Source: Actinomycetota bacterium
GTDB taxonomy: Bacteria; Actinomycetota; Actinomycetes; Actinomycetales; Microbacteriaceae
NCBI GenBank assembly: GCA_009704705.1
Contig: WLDR01000081.1
Location: 1-6,413, forward strand
DNA: 6,413 bases
Direction: 5' to 3'
Shown here: piece by piece, positions 1 to 5,865 of the stretch
How the letters are laid out: each line of letters opens with the position of its first letter
Position numbering within the stretch: the stretch's first letter is position 1
Translations under genes and position numbers: made by a program
The notes under the pieces: generated by a model
Database searches by the model: none
Told to the model about the DNA's origin: nothing
What the model saw: the letters and a program-made list of their open reading frames with translations, nothing else

Positions 1-204
1 CGCGAACACGGAGTGCTGGTGCAGGTCAACTACATGCCTGCCTACTGGCACCCAGCTTTCGAAGACCTGGGGTACAAGCGCGGCATGTGTCCGAACGCCG
101 AAACGTATTACGAACAAGAAATCTCGTTGCCCATGTTTGCCGACCTCACTGCTGACCAGGTTTCGCGTGTGGTTGAGGTTCTGCGCAACGCGCTCGCGGC
201 CTAA
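1..204 (+). CDS. pseC: PseC-type sugar aminotransferase, C-terminal end (partial)
   Basis: The reading frame is open from base 1 and ends at TAA 202-204, leaving the last 67 residues of a protein that starts outside the window. The segment has the pattern of the C-terminus of DegT/DnrJ/EryC1/StrS PLP aminotransferases: a VNYMPAYWHP stretch, then YYEQEISLPMF, then a final helix (DQVSRVVEVLRNAL). YYEQEISLPMF fits PseC, which transaminates the C4-keto group of the UDP-4-keto-6-deoxy-AltNAc intermediate to give UDP-4-amino-4,6-dideoxy-AltNAc, the second step of CMP-pseudaminic acid synthesis. The catalytic lysine lies outside the window, so activity cannot be judged. The gene directly downstream, 20 nt away on the same strand, is pseI, which supports PseC over other members of the family. 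The likely alternative is a related sugar aminotransferase of legionaminic or other amino-sugar pathways. Confidence 0.8.
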   Translation, partial: REHGVLVQVNYMPAYWHPAFEDLGYKRGMCPNAETYYEQEISLPMFADLTADQVSRVVEVLRNALAA

Positions 205-224
205 GCCTGTTCTGAGGAGTTCGA

Positions 225-1259
225 ATGCCATCAACAACTACGTTCCCTGCGCGCGGACCGCTCATCGTTGCCGAAATCTCAGGCAACCACAACGGATCAC
301 TGCCTCGTGCACTCGACATAGTTCGTGCCATCGCAGACACGGGTGCGCACGCGGTCAAGATTCAGACATACACAGCCGACACAATCACGCTGGACGTCGA
401 TAGCCCTGCCTTTCGCATATCTGGCGGACACGAGCTCTGGGCGTCACGACGGCTCTATGAACTCTATGAAGAGGCGCACACCCCGTGGGCGTGGCATGAG
501 CCGATTTTCTCGCTCGCAAATGACCTTGGGATGATGGCCTTCAGTACGCCGTTTGATGAGACGGCTGTCGATTTTCTCGAGACGTTCGACGTGCCGCTAT
601 ACAAGATTGCGTCGCTCGAAATTGTTGACCTGCCACTCATCAAGCAAACTGCACAGACAGGAAAGCCGGTCATCATTTCGGTGGGCACTGGCTCGATTGC
701 AGAAGTTGCCGAAGCGGTTGCCGCGGCACGCGATGGCGGATGCACGGACCTCACCCTTCTCGCCTGCACCAGCTCCTACCCGGCGCAACCCGACGATGCG
801 AACCTTCTTCGCATGCCTGCGATGGCCGAGATGTTTGGCGTGAAGGTCGGGCTCTCCGATCACACGATGGGTCTCGGTGTTTCGGTCGCTGCGGCTGCGC
901 TCGGTGCGACGGTCATCGAGAAGCATGTCACCCTCTCGCGTGCCGACGGCGGAGTCGATAGCGCCTTCTCGCTCGAACCGGCCGAGCTCGCACAACTCGT
1001 GGAGGCGTGTGATGCCGCAGTGCGTGCGCTCGGGTCGGCTAGCGCCTGGGCCACGTCGGCGGAGAACGAGTCGCTGCGCTTGCGTCCATCCCTCTATGTC
1101 TCAGAAGACGTCACGGCCGGCGAGGTTGCGAGCCCGGCAAACGTTCGGTCGGTTCGTCCGGGCGGCGGACTGCCACCGAAGGAGATCGATCGTGTTTTCG
1201 GTCAGACATTCACCGCGGATGCACCGAAGGGCACGCCCGTCAGCTGGGACCTCTTCTAG
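225..1259 (+). CDS. pseI: Pseudaminic acid synthase PseI
   Basis: This 344-aa protein is full length for the NeuB/PseI/LegI family. Family members condense phosphoenolpyruvate with a hexose to make a nonulosonic acid; PseI uses 2,4-diacetamido-2,4,6-trideoxy-L-altrose. Residues 11-270 form the TIM-barrel NeuB domain, with AEISGNHNG (16-24), VKIQTYTADT (44-53), the STPFD segment (107-111), YKIAS (126-130), SDHT (211-214), EKH (232-234) and a VDSAFS segment (244-249). Residues 284-344 form the C-terminal SAF/antifreeze-like domain, including RPGGGLPPKEID (311-322). The QTYTADT and LYELYEEAHTPW segments look more like PseI than sialic acid synthase. The ATG has a clear Shine-Dalgarno sequence (GAGGAG, 214-219) five bases upstream, and the gene sits 20 nt after the pseC end, so co-transcription is likely. 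The TAG stop overlaps the stop of the convergent acetyltransferase gene. Legionaminic or neuraminic acid synthase is the less likely alternative. Confidence 0.9.
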   Translation: MPSTTTFPARGPLIVAEISGNHNGSLPRALDIVRAIADTGAHAVKIQTYTADTITLDVDSPAFRISGGHELWASRRLYELYEEAHTPWAWHEPIFSLANDLGMMAFSTPFDETAVDFLETFDVPLYKIASLEIVDLPLIKQTAQTGKPVIISVGTGSIAEVAEAVAAARDGGCTDLTLLACTSSYPAQPDDANLLRMPAMAEMFGVKVGLSDHTMGLGVSVAAAALGATVIEKHVTLSRADGGVDSAFSLEPAELAQLVEACDAAVRALGSASAWATSAENESLRLRPSLYVSEDVTAGEVASPANVRSVRPGGGLPPKEIDRVFGQTFTADAPKGTPVSWDLF

Positions 1260-1729
1260 CTCACACGCACAAAACGGCCGACGCCACTCTCTGACTTTGT
1301 GAGAGCAAACCCGACCTTAGTGAAGATGGCAACGCTGGCTTCATTCGAGTCTCGAATCTGGGCGGTGAGTTGCCGCACGTCCGGTTCACCGTTCAAGAAA
1401 GTTTCTATGCCGGCCATCAGCGTCTGAGAGCCGAACCCACGACCGCGAGCACTCGGGTTAAGGTTGATGCTTACCTCTGCGGAGGAACCAATGTCGTCCA
1501 CGTCGAACCGCACCATCCCGATTGATTCCTCGGCGCCGTCCAGCATCGTTCTGCAGATGAAGATGTGGCGAGCAGGGTTTGCCAGGCTCGCCGTGAACCA
1601 GCGTTGATGATCTTGCCACGTCACTTCGTCAGTCGAGAGAGACACGGCGCGCGTCTGTGCATCATTGCGCCAGTTGAAGAGGTCGCGAGAGTCGAGTTCG
1701 GTCGCCGGTCGAATCGTCAGCGAAGTCAT
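1256..1729 (-). CDS. GNAT N-acetyltransferase, PseH candidate
   Basis: This 157-aa protein is a single GNAT domain. It has an N-terminal strand (TIRPATELDSRDLFNWRND), a VRFDVDD strand near 73-79, an SAEVSINL strand (83-90), the acetyl-CoA pyrophosphate loop ARGRGFG (94-100), and the closing NEASVAIFTKVGF (129-141). The FNWRND start, followed by a TWQDHQRWF segment, resembles PseH and the acetyltransferase halves of PseG-PseH fusions. PseH acetylates the C4 amine of the PseC product. I infer this role from that resemblance and from pseC and pseI next door; a generic GNAT enzyme remains possible. The open frame extends to 1819, but ATG 1729 is preferred. It begins the GNAT domain, avoids overlap with the divergent gene, and lies six bases after GATAAT, suggesting a leaderless mRNA. 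No Shine-Dalgarno sequence is visible. The stop overlaps that of pseI. Confidence 0.75.
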   Translation of the reverse strand: MTSLTIRPATELDSRDLFNWRNDAQTRAVSLSTDEVTWQDHQRWFTASLANPARHIFICRTMLDGAEESIGMVRFDVDDIGSSAEVSINLNPSARGRGFGSQTLMAGIETFLNGEPDVRQLTAQIRDSNEASVAIFTKVGFALTKSESGVGRFVRVS

Positions 1730-1746
1730 GGTGCGATTATCGCACC
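1730..1746. promoter_or_regulatory. Perfect palindrome overlapping acetyltransferase promoter (candidate operator)
   Basis: GGTGCGAT-T-ATCGCACC is a perfect inverted repeat with 8-bp arms and a one-base centre. It abuts the ATG of the acetyltransferase gene. On the minus strand its middle reads GATAAT (1741-1736), which matches the -10 consensus at five of six positions and ends six bases before the ATG. No convincing -35 is seen. A dimeric repressor bound here would cover the minus-strand -10 and lie just upstream of the plus-strand -10 at 1771. The sequence is direct observation; the operator role is inference. Confidence 0.5.
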
Positions 1747-1770
1747 CCGGCTGATGAGGGGGCGTTCTGT

Positions 1771-1776
1771 TAGCGT
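1771..1776 (+). promoter_or_regulatory. Candidate -10 element for the 594-aa glycosyltransferase-like gene
   Basis: TAGCGT fits the TAnnnT form of actinobacterial -10 elements and ends eight bases before GTG 1785, so transcription could begin at or next to the start codon (leaderless). The only purine-rich run upstream, GAGGGGG at 1756-1762, lies 22 nt before the GTG and is too far away to be its ribosome binding site. No clear -35 is visible. Confidence 0.4.
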
Positions 1777-1784
1777 TGACTCTC

Positions 1785-3569
1785 GTGAAAGCCCTCGTAT
1801 TCTCTCCGTTCGCAAACATCTGGGAGCATTCGTTTCCTGAGGGACTTGTCGCCGAGGGCTTGGGTGATCGGGGCTTCGACGTTACTACCGTTCGGTGCGA
1901 CGGACTTTATGAGTCGTTCTGTGTCGCGATGTCAGCTTCCGGACTCACTGCCGAAGACACACTCGCAAAGAAACGCCAAGTTTGTGGGGCGTGCCACAAG
2001 CGTCGAGACATTCTTGACTCAACCATGGGGTTCCCTTCGGTACTCATCGAGAAGTACCTGACGGCGGCCGACTATGCCGAAGCGGCCCAGGCGGCGAATT
2101 CAGTGACGCTCACCGACTGGTCAAGCTTCGTGATGGACGACATTCCTATCGGGCGTTACGCGTCTTACGAATTCCTGCTCAATTACAAGATTTTGGGTAC
2201 GGACATACCGGAACACTTGTTTCCGATTTACCGCCAGCAGTTGCGAATCTGCATCCTGACCATGTGCGCGAGTGCGCGAATCCTCGATGACCTAACGCCG
2301 GATGTCGTTCTCACATATAACCGTCTGTATGGGGTGAACCACGCTTTCCTCGTGATTGCGGAGCGCCGGGGGATTCCCACCTACACACTTCAAGGCGGTG
2401 GCCACGTGACCCACCGAGGCGAAACGATCACAATGTTTCGCGATAGCGAATCCCTCCTGCATGTGCTCGATCACGAAAGCTGGGGCACCTACAAGAACGA
2501 GCCTCTCGGCGAACGAGAGGTCGCACTCGTCAACTCTCACTTCGACGGTCTCATGGAAGCAAGCAGTGCGTTCGCGTACTCGAGCGCGTTCCAAGCAGCT
2601 GAGCCCGATGCGCTCCGGACTCGCCTCGGAATTCCGGCCGATGCTCCCGTGCTGCTCATTCCAATGTCGAGCGAAGATGAGCTGAACGCCGCACAACTGG
2701 CGGATTACTGGCCCGACACGTCGGGACGGCCAAACGTATTCGCTGATCAGTTCTCGTGGATTCGCTTCTTGTTTGAATTCGCCAAGACACGTCCGACATA
2801 TCGCTTCATTTTGCGCTTGCACCCGCGCATGTTTCCGAACAAGCGAGAGAACGTGGTTGCGCCGGTCGTAGCTATGGTCATGAAACTCATTGAAGACGCA
2901 CCGAGCAATGTGATTATCAACATGCCAAGTGACAACGTGAGCATTTATGACCTGCTGCAGGTTGTGGATGTGCTTCTCGGCTACCGGTCGACCGTCGGCG
3001 CCGAGTTCGCCGCGTTCGGCGTTCCCGTCGTGGCCCCGGCAAACAAGGACTTCTTCACCTACCCGGCGGAGGTAAACCGAACCGGGTACACCAAGAAAGA
3101 ATTCGCCAAGCTCATCGACGAAGCCGTTGTCGAGGGATGGTCGATTGAGAACATGCGCATTGTGTATCGCTGGTTCGCGTTTCAGTTCACGCGGATCGCC
3201 GTTGACTTCTCGGATTCGGTGGATGCCAAGCCGAGCGCGATTCGACCAAAAAAGCCCGGATTTCGGCTGTGGCTGTGGCGAAAGATGGTGTTCCTCATCA
3301 TTCAGTTCGGCCCACTCATCCGGGAACGTATCGCCTTGCGTGGCCGCAGTTCGTCAGAAGCAACGAAGGACATTTTTGCCGACGTCATCAAGAATGGGCG
3401 CGGCAACCTCGCAGAGTCGGTCAAGTGGAAACGGCCACAGACCAGTCGCGATGCAGAGACGGCGCTCTTGCGCAATCGTCTCGCATTTCTCGATCGCGAA
3501 CGCTGGCACAGCTTCGTGAGCGAGAAGTCTCTTGCGGCAACGATTTCTTCCTACCTCGCCAAAAAGTAG
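1785..3569 (+). CDS. Capsule-synthase/GT-B-like protein with N-terminal CxxC, putative surface glycan glycosyltransferase
   Basis: This 594-aa protein, counted from GTG 1785, has no signal peptide. The N-terminal part (1-50) looks like the first Rossmann half of a GT-B fold (KALVFSPFANIWEHSFPEGL). It is followed by a cysteine segment, CGACHKRRD (67-75), with further cysteines at 38 and 46. After LTPDVVLTYNRLYG (170-183) comes YTLQGGG (200-206), as in capsule synthases. The C-terminal half carries ILRLHPR (342-348) and a donor-site-like stretch, SIYDLLQVVDVLL (386-398) then GAEFAAFGVPVV (405-416), where E407 matches the usual nucleotide-sugar-contacting glutamate. This pattern resembles Capsule_synth and CDP-glycerol-type transferases. 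A hydrophobic amphipathic helix near 495-513 and a basic C-terminus suggest membrane attachment. Its place beside pseC, pseI and a PseH candidate suggests that it transfers a nonulosonic acid onto a surface polymer; acceptor and linkage are unknown. TTG 1776 is an alternative start. Confidence 0.6.
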   Translation: MKALVFSPFANIWEHSFPEGLVAEGLGDRGFDVTTVRCDGLYESFCVAMSASGLTAEDTLAKKRQVCGACHKRRDILDSTMGFPSVLIEKYLTAADYAEAAQAANSVTLTDWSSFVMDDIPIGRYASYEFLLNYKILGTDIPEHLFPIYRQQLRICILTMCASARILDDLTPDVVLTYNRLYGVNHAFLVIAERRGIPTYTLQGGGHVTHRGETITMFRDSESLLHVLDHESWGTYKNEPLGEREVALVNSHFDGLMEASSAFAYSSAFQAAEPDALRTRLGIPADAPVLLIPMSSEDELNAAQLADYWPDTSGRPNVFADQFSWIRFLFEFAKTRPTYRFILRLHPRMFPNKRENVVAPVVAMVMKLIEDAPSNVIINMPSDNVSIYDLLQVVDVLLGYRSTVGAEFAAFGVPVVAPANKDFFTYPAEVNRTGYTKKEFAKLIDEAVVEGWSIENMRIVYRWFAFQFTRIAVDFSDSVDAKPSAIRPKKPGFRLWLWRKMVFLIIQFGPLIRERIALRGRSSSEATKDIFADVIKNGRGNLAESVKWKRPQTSRDAETALLRNRLAFLDRERWHSFVSEKSLAATISSYLAKK

Positions 3570-3590
3570 CCCACCCGAACCAGAGAACAA

Positions 3591-3634
3591 AGAACGGTCC
3601 CGCTCACACCATGTGGTGCGAGCGGGATCGTTCT
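3591..3634. terminator. Bidirectional terminator hairpin between convergent genes
   Basis: Arms 3591-3605 and 3620-3634 pair over 15 positions (AGAACGGTCCCGCTC with GAGCGGGATCGTTCT), with one G-T wobble on the plus strand. Inside, CACC and GGTG can extend the stem to a short loop. The hairpin starts 21 nt after the stop of the 594-aa gene and lies 40 nt beyond the metY stop on the minus strand. Leaving the stem, the minus strand reads TTGTTCT and the plus strand CATTTC. Both are only moderately U-rich, so the hairpin itself is the main evidence. Confidence 0.75.
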
Positions 3635-3673
3635 CATTTCATGCGTTCCGTGAGAGTGGTGACTCCCGTGTGA

Positions 3674-4984
3674 TTACTTGGCAACCTTTGCAGCGGCCGC
3701 GAGACCAACCTCGAGGTCGGCCTTCAAGTCGACAACGTTCTCGATGCCAACTGACAGGCGCACGAGGCCGGGCGTCACACCCGTCGTCAGCGCCTGTTCC
3801 GGCGTGAGCTGTGAGTGTGTCGTCGATGCGGGGTGAATAACCAGCGAACGAACGTCACCGATGTTGGCGAGGTGACTAAACAGCTCGAGGCCATCAACGA
3901 ATGCCTTGCCGGCCTCAATGCCGCCCTTGAGTTCGAACGACACGATGGCGCCGACACCCTTTGGTGCGTACTTCTGGCCTGCTGAGAACCACGGGCTCGA
4001 TTTGAGGCCGGCGTAGTTCACCGACTCGACCTGCGGGTGCTCTTCGAGCCACTCAGCGATCGCCTTGGCGTTCTCGACGTGACGCTCGATACGAAGCGAC
4101 AGCGTCTCGATGCCCTGAATGATTTGCCATGCGCTGGCCGGAGCGATTGCCGAACCGAGGTCGCGAAGCAACTGCACGCGGGCCTTGATGATGTACGCAA
4201 TCGCATCACCGAGAACGGTCGTGTAGCTCGCGCCGTGGTACGACGGGTCTGGCTCCGTGAGACCGGGGAACTTCTCAACGTTCTTCGACCAGGCGAACTT
4301 GCCGCCGTCGACGATGACACCACCGATGACCGTTCCGTGACCGCCAAGGAACTTCGTTGCCGAGTGGATGACAATGTCGGCACCGTGCTCGAGTGGGCGA
4401 ATCAAGTAGGGGGTCGCGATGGTGTTGTCGACGATGAGCGGAACACCGTTTTTGTGAGCGACCTTCGAGACCAGTTCGATGTCGAGGATGTTCACGCGCG
4501 GGTTGCCGATGGTTTCGGCGAAGAACAGCTTCGTGTTCGGGCGAACGGCGCGGTGCCACTCGTCGGCGTCATCCTGGTTCTCAACGAACGTGACGTCGAT
4601 GCCGAGCTTTGCGAGCGTGTACTTGAACAGGTTGTAGGTTCCGCCATAGATGGACGACGACGAGACGATGTGATCCCCGGCCTGGGCGATGTTCAGAACG
4701 GCGAACGTTTCAGCGGCCTGTCCCGACGAAACCATCAGGGCAGCGGTGCCACCTTCGAGAGCGGCTACGCGCTGCTCGACGACATCCTGGGTCGGGTTCT
4801 GGATGCGCGTGTAGATGTTGCCGAACTCGGCGAGTGCGAAGAGGTTCGCCGCGTGCTCTGCGCTGTTGAACACGTACGAGGTGGTCTGGTAAATCGGCGT
4901 TGCGCGTGCGTTGGTTACCGGATCGGGCCGTGCGCCCGAGTGAACCTGCTTGGTTTCAAATTTCCAGTCGGCTGCGTTCGTCAT
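3674..4984 (-). CDS. metY: O-acetylhomoserine sulfhydrylase (O-acetylhomoserine aminocarboxypropyltransferase)
   Basis: This 436-aa protein has the usual length for MetY, a cytoplasmic PLP enzyme that makes homocysteine from O-acetylhomoserine and sulfide in direct-sulfhydrylation methionine synthesis. It is a Cys/Met-metabolism gamma-family enzyme along its whole length: KQVHSGARPDPVTNARATPIY at the N-terminus, YTRIQNPT (58-65; Y58 and R60 are the usual PLP-phosphate contacts from the neighbouring subunit), SSGQAAE (86-92), SSSIYGGT (109-116, ring-stacking Y113), VDNTIATPYL (185-194, D186 for the pyridine nitrogen) and HSATKFLGGHGT (207-218), where K211 should be the PLP Schiff-base lysine. 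The C-terminal RSLVIHPASTTH segment is also typical. The ATG follows TGAGGA (minus strand, 4996-4991) by six bases. No metX lies next to it in the window; it is flanked by the 3591-3634 terminator and a divergent channel gene, so it looks monocistronic. Some homologues also accept O-acetylserine. Confidence 0.95.
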   Translation of the reverse strand: MTNAADWKFETKQVHSGARPDPVTNARATPIYQTTSYVFNSAEHAANLFALAEFGNIYTRIQNPTQDVVEQRVAALEGGTAALMVSSGQAAETFAVLNIAQAGDHIVSSSSIYGGTYNLFKYTLAKLGIDVTFVENQDDADEWHRAVRPNTKLFFAETIGNPRVNILDIELVSKVAHKNGVPLIVDNTIATPYLIRPLEHGADIVIHSATKFLGGHGTVIGGVIVDGGKFAWSKNVEKFPGLTEPDPSYHGASYTTVLGDAIAYIIKARVQLLRDLGSAIAPASAWQIIQGIETLSLRIERHVENAKAIAEWLEEHPQVESVNYAGLKSSPWFSAGQKYAPKGVGAIVSFELKGGIEAGKAFVDGLELFSHLANIGDVRSLVIHPASTTHSQLTPEQALTTGVTPGLVRLSVGIENVVDLKADLEVGLAAAAKVAK

Positions 4985-5035
4985 GGTGATTCCTCACGTT
5001 GGTTGGGAGTGAAACAGTGATTGTGGCTTGAGGAT

Positions 5036-5066
5036 GACGGTAGGGGCATCGACCCACCCGTCTCAA
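5036..5066 (-). promoter_or_regulatory. Candidate metY promoter with overlapping inverted repeat
   Basis: On the minus strand, TTGAGA (5066-5061) could be a -35 and TACCGT (5042-5037) a -10, separated by 18 nt. This would give an mRNA with a leader of roughly 45 nt before ATG 4984. The same stretch (5036-5062) is an imperfect inverted repeat: GACGG pairs with CCGTC at the ends and GGG with CCC inside, separated by a two-base mismatch. It could be an operator for a methionine or sulfur regulator. The promoter is inferred from consensus similarity only. Confidence 0.35.
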
Positions 5067-5072
5067 CGTGTC

Positions 5073-5088
5073 CGGTAACACTCGGTAA
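5073..5088 (+). repeat. Two direct CGGTAA repeats, one helical turn apart
   Basis: CGGTAA occurs at 5073-5078 and again at 5083-5088, exactly 10 bp apart, so both copies face the same side of the DNA. A partial third copy, CGGTAG, lies at 5038-5043. They sit between the candidate metY promoter and the candidate channel promoter, where a transcription factor could bind. Six-base repeats can arise by chance. Confidence 0.3.
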
Positions 5089-5103
5089 TAGAACGACTTT
5101 GGC

Positions 5104-5109
5104 TACCCT
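5104..5109 (+). promoter_or_regulatory. Candidate -10 element for leaderless K+ channel/ung transcript
   Basis: TACCCT fits TAnnnT and ends six bases before ATG 5116. This spacing would place the transcription start at or next to the A of the start codon. No Shine-Dalgarno-like sequence precedes the ATG, which agrees with a leaderless mRNA. A -35 is not apparent. Confidence 0.4.
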
Positions 5110-5115
5110 GTACCC

Positions 5116-5865
5116 ATGGTTGAACGCACCGGCATACCGGCAGACACAGAACCGCACGAGGTAATACCCGAATACCGCTCGTCTCGAGAAATTCGGTGGG
5201 ACAACGCCACGACGTGGCCCATGATCATGCTCTCGTTGGTCTTTCTCATTGCCTACTCCGTCATGATTCTGGATGACCAGCCCTTCCGCGGCCGCGTCGA
5301 CCAAGTCATCCTCGGCATCATCGGGCTGACCTATGTGGCCTTTATCGTTGATTACTTTGTGCGCATGCACCTGTCAGGTAATCGCCGACTCTTCTTTCGC
5401 AAGAACGGCATCGATTTGGTCTCTCTCGTGATTCCACTCTTGCGCCCGTTGCTGTTACTTGAATATCTCGGCCGGTTGAGATTCTTCAGAACGAGTTCGG
5501 GAGCATCGGTTCGGGCTCGACTTGCCCTGTACACGAGTGGCGCAGCGGTGCTCTTTATCTACGTGATTTCGCTCGCCGTGTACGCGTCTGAGCGACACGC
5601 GCCGGGCGCATCCATTACGTCATTCGGTGACGCTCTGTGGTGGGCAATGTCAACGATTTCAACGGTCGGTTATGGCGACGTCGTTCCGGTCACCATACCC
5701 GGAAGGCTCTTCGCGGTCATGCTCATGCTCGGCGGAGTGGCGATTGTCGGCGCAGCCACGGCGGCAATTGTGTCTGCCATAAATGAGCGAGTTGCGAAGG
5801 CACATCAGCGTTCGGTTCACCTGGCTCACGAGCAGCAATCATCCAAGACCCCACCCAAGAAGTGA
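5116..5865 (+). CDS. Voltage-gated-like potassium channel (six-TM, ion-channel family)
   Basis: This 249-aa integral membrane protein carries the K+ selectivity filter TVGYGD (183-188), preceded by the pore helix FGDALWWAMSTIS. Hydrophobic segments suggest S1 (about 34-52), S2 (64-82), S3 (98-109), S4 (about 110-126, with R110, R120, R122 and R125), S5 (136-157) and S6 (196-222). This is the six-TM plan of voltage-gated channels, though the S4 arginines are irregularly spaced rather than every third residue, so voltage sensing is uncertain. The cytoplasmic tail (223-249) is short and charged, with no RCK (TrkA-N) or cyclic-nucleotide domain. Four such subunits should form a K+-selective pore in the cytoplasmic membrane. 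The gene is divergent from metY, and its stop overlaps the ung start by four bases. The assignment to the K+ channel family is firm; the gating signal cannot be read from the sequence. Confidence 0.93.
   Translation: MVERTGIPADTEPHEVIPEYRSSREIRWDNATTWPMIMLSLVFLIAYSVMILDDQPFRGRVDQVILGIIGLTYVAFIVDYFVRMHLSGNRRLFFRKNGIDLVSLVIPLLRPLLLLEYLGRLRFFRTSSGASVRARLALYTSGAAVLFIYVISLAVYASERHAPGASITSFGDALWWAMSTISTVGYGDVVPVTIPGRLFAVMLMLGGVAIVGAATAAIVSAINERVAKAHQRSVHLAHEQQSSKTPPKK

Noticed and set aside
1776..1784. TTG 1776 as the start of the 594-aa gene, or TTGACT 1776-1781 as a -35
   Set aside because: TTG has no well-spaced Shine-Dalgarno sequence (GAGGGGG ends 13 nt before it). Using TTGACT as a -35 would put the -10 and transcription start inside the conserved N-terminus. 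GTG 1785 fits the leaderless spacing better, though TTG cannot be fully excluded.
1730..1819. Upstream extension of the acetyltransferase by 30 codons
   Set aside because: The extra residues show no GNAT pattern, overlap the start of the divergent 594-aa gene and run through the palindrome. ATG 1729 begins exactly at the domain.
2292..2822. A 176-codon minus-strand open frame inside the 594-aa gene
   Set aside because: It lies wholly antisense to a convincing coding region, with no motif and no ribosome binding site of note.
3592..3633. Stem-loop as a mobile-element end or small RNA gene
   Set aside because: There is a single copy in the window, with no transposase or target duplication. 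Its place between two convergent stop codons is fully explained by a bidirectional terminator.
4037..5020. A 327-codon plus-strand open frame opposite metY
   Set aside because: It is exactly antisense to the well-supported metY gene, and its product is a charge-rich, low-complexity sequence with no recognisable motif. Long antisense frames are common opposite GC-rich coding genes.
4985..5115. SAM or SAH riboswitch in front of metY
   Set aside because: I looked for the conserved core segments of SAM-I, SAM-IV, SAM-II and SAH riboswitches on the minus strand and found none. The visible hairpin fits a promoter-overlapping repeat better.
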